NCBI GenBank assembly: GCA_903932865.1
Contig: CAIZHQ010000023.1
Location: forward strand, 62,001 to 126,000
Source of the DNA: an uncultured Burkholderiales bacterium
GTDB taxonomy: Bacteria; Pseudomonadota; Gammaproteobacteria; Burkholderiales; Burkholderiaceae_C
Direction of reading: 5' to 3'
Length of the DNA: 64,000 nt
Position numbers and translations under genes: made by a program. The notes below the pieces were generated by a model. The model saw only the letters and a program-made list of their open reading frames with translations, was not told the origin of the DNA and did no database searches. Numbering within the stretch: position 1 is the stretch's first letter; each line of letters opens with the position of its first letter. Below are positions 59,639 through 64,000 of this stretch, piece after piece.

Positions 59639-62600
59639 ATGAACACCCGCACTGAAGCCCACATCGGCACAGATCCCCTGGCGCAGTCCGTGGCCTCGCC
59701 AGTGCGCCCCTCGTCAGACAAGACCTCTCCAGCGCGTTCGCTGCTGCGGCGCGTCGCGTCCGGCCTGGGCGCTCTGTCGGCGATGAGCCTGTCGGCCTTG
59801 CTCGGCCCCTTGGCGCTGGCCGCCGCACTTTGGGGCCTTTGGTCCTGGACGGGCACCCCCGGGTCTTTGGTCACCGCCCTGAAGATGGTCCACTGGGCCT
59901 TGCCCTCTGGCCAGCAGCTGCGCAGCGCCGATGTGCAAGGCAACTTGCAGCAAGGCTGGCGCATTGGCCAGATCAGCTGGCAAAGCGGTGGCTTGCAGGT
60001 GCAGGCTCAGGATGCACAGCTGGTGCTGGACTGGTCGCAGCTGTGGCGTCAGGCCTGGCCCCTCAAGAGCATCCAGATCAAGACTCTGCGCGTGCAAGAC
60101 CAGCGCCCTCCCCAGCCCCTCACGCCCCTGACCGAGCTGCGCCTGCCCCTGCCCTTGCAATTGAATGTGCAGGTGGCCCAATTGAACTGGCAAGGCAGCA
60201 CGGCGGTGACGCTGACCGATGTTCGGGCGCAGTACGCTTATGACGGGCAGGAACACCACCTGGATGTCGACTCGCTCGCTCTGGCACAAGGCCGCTACAC
60301 CTTGCAAGCGCGTTTGCAGGGCGCGGCGCCCATGGCCTTGCACATCGCGGCCCAAGGTCAGGTGCAAACCCCGGCCAGCGGCCGCACACCGGCCCTGCAG
60401 CTGCAGGTGCAGTCCACAGTGCAAGGCCAGTTGTCGGGCCCGCAAGCCCAACTCTCGGTGCAAACCGAACTGGCCCCCACGCCCGGGCAAGGCGCCTTGG
60501 GCCGTGCGCAGGACAAGGTCCATCTGTCCCTGCAAGCGCAGATCCAACCCTGGCAAAAACAAGTGGTGCTGCAAGCACAGGGCCAGTGGCAAGCTCTGGA
60601 CCTGGCCCCTCTGTGGCCAGGTGCCCCGCAAACCCGCTTGCAAGGCGAGGCGAGGCTCCTACCCGATGGCGCGGCTTGGCAACTCGATGCGCAAACAGAG
60701 AACTTGCTGCCCGGTGCCTGGGACCTCCAGCGTCTGCCCCTGGCGGAGCTGAAACTGCAAGCCCGCCATGCACAAGGCCTGTGGCAAGTGCAGCAAGCCC
60801 AGGCCCGTCTGGCCACAGGACAGTTGCAAGGCCAAGGCCAGCAAACCCCACAGGGCTGGACAGGGCAGCTGGACATCCAAAACCTGCAGCCCGGCTTGCT
60901 GCACAGCGCCTGGGCCGGGCCTGCGGTGCAAGGCCGCCTCAAAGCCGAAGCCACAGGCGCAGACACCATCGCGCTGAGTGCCGACCTGCAAGCGCAAAAG
61001 ACACAAGCGCTCACCACCCCATCCGCGTTGCAATGGGAACAACTGCAACTCGCTGGCCAATGGCACCCCGACCGCTGGGACATCACCAGCCTGCGCCTGC
61101 AAGCTGCCAAGGCTGTGCTGGAGGCGCAGTTCCAATGGCAACCGGTACAAGAATCAGTGCAAGGCCGCATGACGCTGCAACTGCCGGGCCTGCAAGCCAC
61201 AGCCCAAGGGAACCTGGCCCCCCTGAACGGCCAAGGCCGCCTGGATGTGCAAATGCAAGACGCCGCCCTCAGCCAGTCCTGGCTGCAGGGCCTGCCAGGC
61301 TGGGGCACGCCACTCCGAGGCTTCAATGCCAGCGGGCCAGCCCAACTGCAAGCCCAATGGCAAGGCGGCTTTGCCCAAGCCGATGCCCCGCTGTCACTGA
61401 GCCTGCAATGGCCACGCATTGAGTGGGCCCAACCCAACCTCAACCCCAACCCCAGCGCCACACTCACCCACAAATCCACCACCCGGCCAGCGCCTTGGTT
61501 CCTGGCCCCAGGCCAGCTGAAAATGCAAGGCACGCCCCTCGCGGTGCAGGTCGAGCTGCAAGCGCGCCTGGGCCAGGGCCCACACAGCGCCCAGCTGCAA
61601 ACCACCTGGCGTGGCAGCCGCGCCGATGTGCACAGCCCCAACTGGCAAGGCCGCATCGAACAGTTGGCCCTCATCACCCCCAACGCGCAAAGCCCGTCGG
61701 CCGAGCCCTGGCGTTTGGCTTTGCAATCCACACCCGCCTGGCAAGCCCGGCTTGACCAGATGGCCCTGACTTGGGATCCGTCGACCTGGATGTTGCAAGG
61801 CCCCGGCCCAGGTCGCCCCCGCTTGGAAGTCGAAGCGGGCAGCTGGACAGCACCCGGCCCAGGCCAGCCCCAGCAGACCCACGGGGCGGTGCGCTGGACA
61901 GACCTGCCTGTTTCCTGGGCGCAAGCCTGGCTGGGCACCGACATCCTGAACGACATCACGCTCAAAGGCCAGGCGCAGTGGCGCATGAACAAGGACCTGG
62001 ACTTGAGCCTGTCGGCAGAGCGCACCCAGGGCGATTTGCGCATCCAATCCGACAACCTTCCCGGGCAACGCGCGGCCGCTGGTTTGCGCCAGGCCCAGTT
62101 GTTCTTGCGCGTGCAAAACGAGCAAATGCAAGCCGATCTGAAATGGGACAGCGCCCAAATGGGCCAGGCACAGGCCAAACTGCAAAGCCAGCTGAACCGA
62201 ACCCCAGACGGCTGGCAATGGGCCGAGCAGGCCCCTCTGATCGGCAGCGTGCAGGCCAACCTGCCCCAGATCGGGGCCTGGTCGGTGCTGGCCCCACCGG
62301 GCTGGCGCGTGCAAGGCACGCTGGACGCCAGCCTCACCGTGAGCGGCACACGCAGCCAACCCCAGTGGCTGGGTCGCTTGCAAGCGAGCCAACTGGCAGC
62401 CCGATCTGCCGTTCAAGGCATCGAGTTCAGCCAAGGGCAAATGCAGGCGCGCCTGCAAGGCCAAAGCCTGGTGCTGGAGAACTTGAGCCTGCGCGGGGCC
62501 GGCGCACAAGGGGGCGAACTCCAGGCCCGTGGCCAGGTCGAGTTCAACGCCAACCCCAAGGCCCAAGCCAGCCCCAGCGCCAACCCATTGCGCTCGGCCG

Positions 62601-63598
62601 ACATGACTTTGCAGATCGAGGCCAAAAACCTGCGCGTGAGCAACCGGGCCGATCGGCGACTGAGCGTGTCAGGCGATGTGACGGCGCGCTTGGCTCAAGG
62701 CCAATTGCAACTGCGCGGCGGGCTCAAGGCCGACCAAGCCCTGTTCATCCTGCCCGAGGGCAGCACCCCCGGCCTGGGCGACGATGTGGTGGTGATTCGC
62801 CCCGGCATGGGCGCAATGAACCTGAGCGCCCTGACCACCCCACCAGACCCCAACGCGCCCACCGGCTCTTGGCTGGGTGTGCCCGATGTGCGCGTCATGC
62901 TCGACTTGGGGCAAGATTTTCAGCTGCAAGGCCAAGGCCTCAACACACGCCTGGCCGGCCAAGTGGAACTGCAGAGCAACGCCAGCACACGGGGCCTGCC
63001 ACGCCTGAGTGGGCAGGTGCGCACCGAGGGCGGGCGTTACAAAGCCTACGGCCAGCAACTGAACATCGACACCGGCTTGCTGCGCTTCAGTGGCCCGTAC
63101 GACAACCCCAGCCTGGACATCATTGCGCTGAGGCCCAACTTGCCACAAAAAGTGGGCGTGCAAATCACCGGCACCGCTTTGCTGCCGCGCATCCGTTTGT
63201 ATGCCGACCCCGACCTGCCCGATGCCGACAAACTCGCTTGGCTGGTGCTGGGCCGCTCAGCAGCCAACGGCGGGGCCGAATCGGCCGTGTTGCAACAAGC
63301 GGCGGTGGCCCTGCTCAGCGGCAATGGCAAAACCCTGACCGGCGAGTTGGCCAGCAGCTTGGGGCTGGACGAAATTTCACTCGCCAGCGGCAGCCGCTCG
63401 GACGCCACAGCCACGGGCGCGGCCGTGACGCTGGGCAAACGCTTGTCCAAAGACTTTTACCTGGTCTACGAAACCAGCCTGAGCGGCGCTTTCGGCAGTT
63501 TGTACATTTTTTACGACCTCTCGCGCCGCCTGACCCTGCGGGCGCAAGCCGGCGAACAAAGCGCGCTGGATCTGATTTTCACGGTACGGCGGGATTGA
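59639..63598 (+). CDS. tamB: TamB-like translocation/assembly module protein (DUF490)
   Basis: 1319 residues. One N-terminal membrane anchor (about 40-70) precedes a very long beta-helical, glutamine-rich periplasmic region and the C-terminal TamB/DUF490 domain (GLPRLSGQVRTEGGRYKAYGQQLNIDTG in family layout, then DKLAWLVLGR and the last strand ALDLIFTVRRD). It spans the envelope and bridges to TamA. The start at 59639 lies 2 bases after tamA; the frame is open upstream, but that part is inside tamA. Codon-rich Q/A/L repeats also generate long antisense frames that are not genes. Confidence 0.93.
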   Translation: MNTRTEAHIGTDPLAQSVASPVRPSSDKTSPARSLLRRVASGLGALSAMSLSALLGPLALAAALWGLWSWTGTPGSLVTALKMVHWALPSGQQLRSADVQGNLQQGWRIGQISWQSGGLQVQAQDAQLVLDWSQLWRQAWPLKSIQIKTLRVQDQRPPQPLTPLTELRLPLPLQLNVQVAQLNWQGSTAVTLTDVRAQYAYDGQEHHLDVDSLALAQGRYTLQARLQGAAPMALHIAAQGQVQTPASGRTPALQLQVQSTVQGQLSGPQAQLSVQTELAPTPGQGALGRAQDKVHLSLQAQIQPWQKQVVLQAQGQWQALDLAPLWPGAPQTRLQGEARLLPDGAAWQLDAQTENLLPGAWDLQRLPLAELKLQARHAQGLWQVQQAQARLATGQLQGQGQQTPQGWTGQLDIQNLQPGLLHSAWAGPAVQGRLKAEATGADTIALSADLQAQKTQALTTPSALQWEQLQLAGQWHPDRWDITSLRLQAAKAVLEAQFQWQPVQESVQGRMTLQLPGLQATAQGNLAPLNGQGRLDVQMQDAALSQSWLQGLPGWGTPLRGFNASGPAQLQAQWQGGFAQADAPLSLSLQWPRIEWAQPNLNPNPSATLTHKSTTRPAPWFLAPGQLKMQGTPLAVQVELQARLGQGPHSAQLQTTWRGSRADVHSPNWQGRIEQLALITPNAQSPSAEPWRLALQSTPAWQARLDQMALTWDPSTWMLQGPGPGRPRLEVEAGSWTAPGPGQPQQTHGAVRWTDLPVSWAQAWLGTDILNDITLKGQAQWRMNKDLDLSLSAERTQGDLRIQSDNLPGQRAAAGLRQAQLFLRVQNEQMQADLKWDSAQMGQAQAKLQSQLNRTPDGWQWAEQAPLIGSVQANLPQIGAWSVLAPPGWRVQGTLDASLTVSGTRSQPQWLGRLQASQLAARSAVQGIEFSQGQMQARLQGQSLVLENLSLRGAGAQGGELQARGQVEFNANPKAQASPSANPLRSADMTLQIEAKNLRVSNRADRRLSVSGDVTARLAQGQLQLRGGLKADQALFILPEGSTPGLGDDVVVIRPGMGAMNLSALTTPPDPNAPTGSWLGVPDVRVMLDLGQDFQLQGQGLNTRLAGQVELQSNASTRGLPRLSGQVRTEGGRYKAYGQQLNIDTGLLRFSGPYDNPSLDIIALRPNLPQKVGVQITGTALLPRIRLYADPDLPDADKLAWLVLGRSAANGGAESAVLQQAAVALLSGNGKTLTGELASSLGLDEISLASGSRSDATATGAAVTLGKRLSKDFYLVYETSLSGAFGSLYIFYDLSRRLTLRAQAGEQSALDLIFTVRRD

Positions 63599-63671
63599 AC
63601 CACTTTTTTGCCGCTTTCACCCGCATGAATCCCAAGTACTTCAAGATGTAGAATTTTTTCGACTAACTCTT

Positions 63672-63689
63672 AGTAATTACATAATTACT
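63672..63689. promoter_or_regulatory. AT-rich inverted repeat upstream of the last gene
   Basis: AGTAATT-ACAT-AATTACT (7+7 arms) lies 70 bases before the ATG at 63759. TACTAT (63697-63702) is a possible -10 with the palindrome covering the -35 region. This suits an operator for the following regulator, but is unverified. Confidence 0.45.
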
Positions 63690-63758
63690 GAAACTGTACT
63701 ATCATTGCGGAATTGTCCTTTTTCTGGACCTCCGAACCGCTGAAGTCAGCTTTCACAT

Positions 63759-64000
63759 ATGAACAATCCCATATGGCGTTCTGAAGATGGGCAGCTCTTG
63801 CGAAGTTTGCGAGAAGAGGCAGGTATTGACGAACTGGTTTTCGCACGGAACAACACCGTGTCTTTGGCCCAGCTCAAAGAGCTTGAACTCGGTGGCCACA
63901 GCAGTTTTTACAACCCGGCCATCAAACGCAGCACAGGTGTCAAACTGCTCAAAAAATTAGGGCACGACCTGGTCACCCCAGAGGTGGTCTGTGTGGCCCA
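63759..64000 (+). CDS. Putative helix-turn-helix (RodZ/HigA-like N-terminus) protein, 3' end missing
   Basis: About 80 residues are visible before the window ends. Segments such as GQLLRSLREEAGIDELVFARNNTVSLAQLKELE resemble the lambda-repressor type HTH leading region of RodZ-like or small regulator proteins, but similarity is weak. It starts at the ATG at 63759, after an AT-rich promoter-like stretch. Complete sequence would be needed for a firm family call. Confidence 0.55.
   Translation, partial: MNNPIWRSEDGQLLRSLREEAGIDELVFARNNTVSLAQLKELELGGHSSFYNPAIKRSTGVKLLKKLGHDLVTPEVVCVA

Noticed and set aside
60358..62349. A 663-residue antisense frame inside tamB
   Set aside because: Produced by the repetitive glutamine/alanine/leucine codons of tamB; rich in C/W/R, with no domain and no ribosome site.
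1..64000. CRISPR arrays, rRNA, tRNA, phage genes
   Set aside because: None seen on reading either strand; no regularly spaced repeats and no recognisable RNA gene ends.

Overview
The window looks like a chromosomal segment of a moderately GC-rich betaproteobacterium, most likely Burkholderiales/Comamonadaceae (Limnohabitans, Rhodoferax or Polaromonas type). The grounds are family content: a Tat-type HiPIP, a Bug-type (TctC) binding protein, a liv transporter operon carrying an acyl-CoA ligase, DUF1841, NnrU, an OsmC-YcaO fusion and several acyl-CoA dehydrogenase/carboxylase genes. I saw no rRNA, tRNA, CRISPR array, insertion sequence, integrase or prophage gene. Coding density is high. The only gene-free stretch over 300 bases is 6943-7550, which reads best as the leader of an RRM RNA-binding protein gene.

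Layout. 1-1816 (-): end of a MacB-type ABC permease and its MacA/HlyD adaptor. 1938-4089 (+): purT and galE. 4173-5686 (-): rfbC and rfbA. 5828-7844: HiPIP, NnrU and an RRM protein with a promoter about 520 bases upstream. 7932-12665: MsbA-like ABC exporter, quinone-reductase-like MDR, TauE/SafE, DUF2237 and a cysteine-free Rrf2 regulator. 12794-17931 (+): a secreted protein, two tandem photolyase/cryptochrome genes, a TRIC-like channel and a DMT transporter. 17997-21495 (-): OsmC-YcaO fusion and an exported MsrB/MsrA pair. 21667-26403: LysR regulator divergent from a four-gene cluster (TauD-type dioxygenase, Bug protein, enolase-superfamily enzyme, SDR) that looks like uptake and catabolism of an unknown organic acid.

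26512-39571 is a large acyl-CoA block. FadB/FadA-like genes run leftward. Rightward is a tightly overlapped operon: acyl-CoA dehydrogenase, TetR, PECR-like SDR, biotin-dependent carboxyltransferase, acyl-CoA dehydrogenase, enoyl-CoA hydratase, biotin carboxylase and a third acyl-CoA dehydrogenase. It resembles the acyclic-terpene (atu) or leucine/isovalerate (liu) pathway. A split AtuA homologue at 50475-52246 favours atu-like chemistry. 39607-43363: MFS, a zinc-ribbon protein, an NhaR-type LysR regulator and TerC. 43616-50302 (-): livHMGF, an acyl-CoA ligase and a binding protein, suggesting uptake coupled to CoA activation. 52297-53499 (-): a PcaF/PaaJ-type thiolase.

53612-63598: DUF1841, then a diheme cytochrome c divergent from a MoxR ATPase / small membrane protein / GNAT / VWA / TamA / TamB run. 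A perfect FNR-type box (TTGAT-AAAA-ATCAA) lies between the cytochrome and moxR. The window ends inside a small putative DNA-binding protein gene.

I do not claim a proven novel system. The best leads are the TauD-Bug-enolase-SDR cluster whose SDR has lost its catalytic lysine, the photolyase pair, the OsmC-YcaO fusion beside exported Msr enzymes, the long RRM leader, and the FNR box in front of the MoxR-Tam run.
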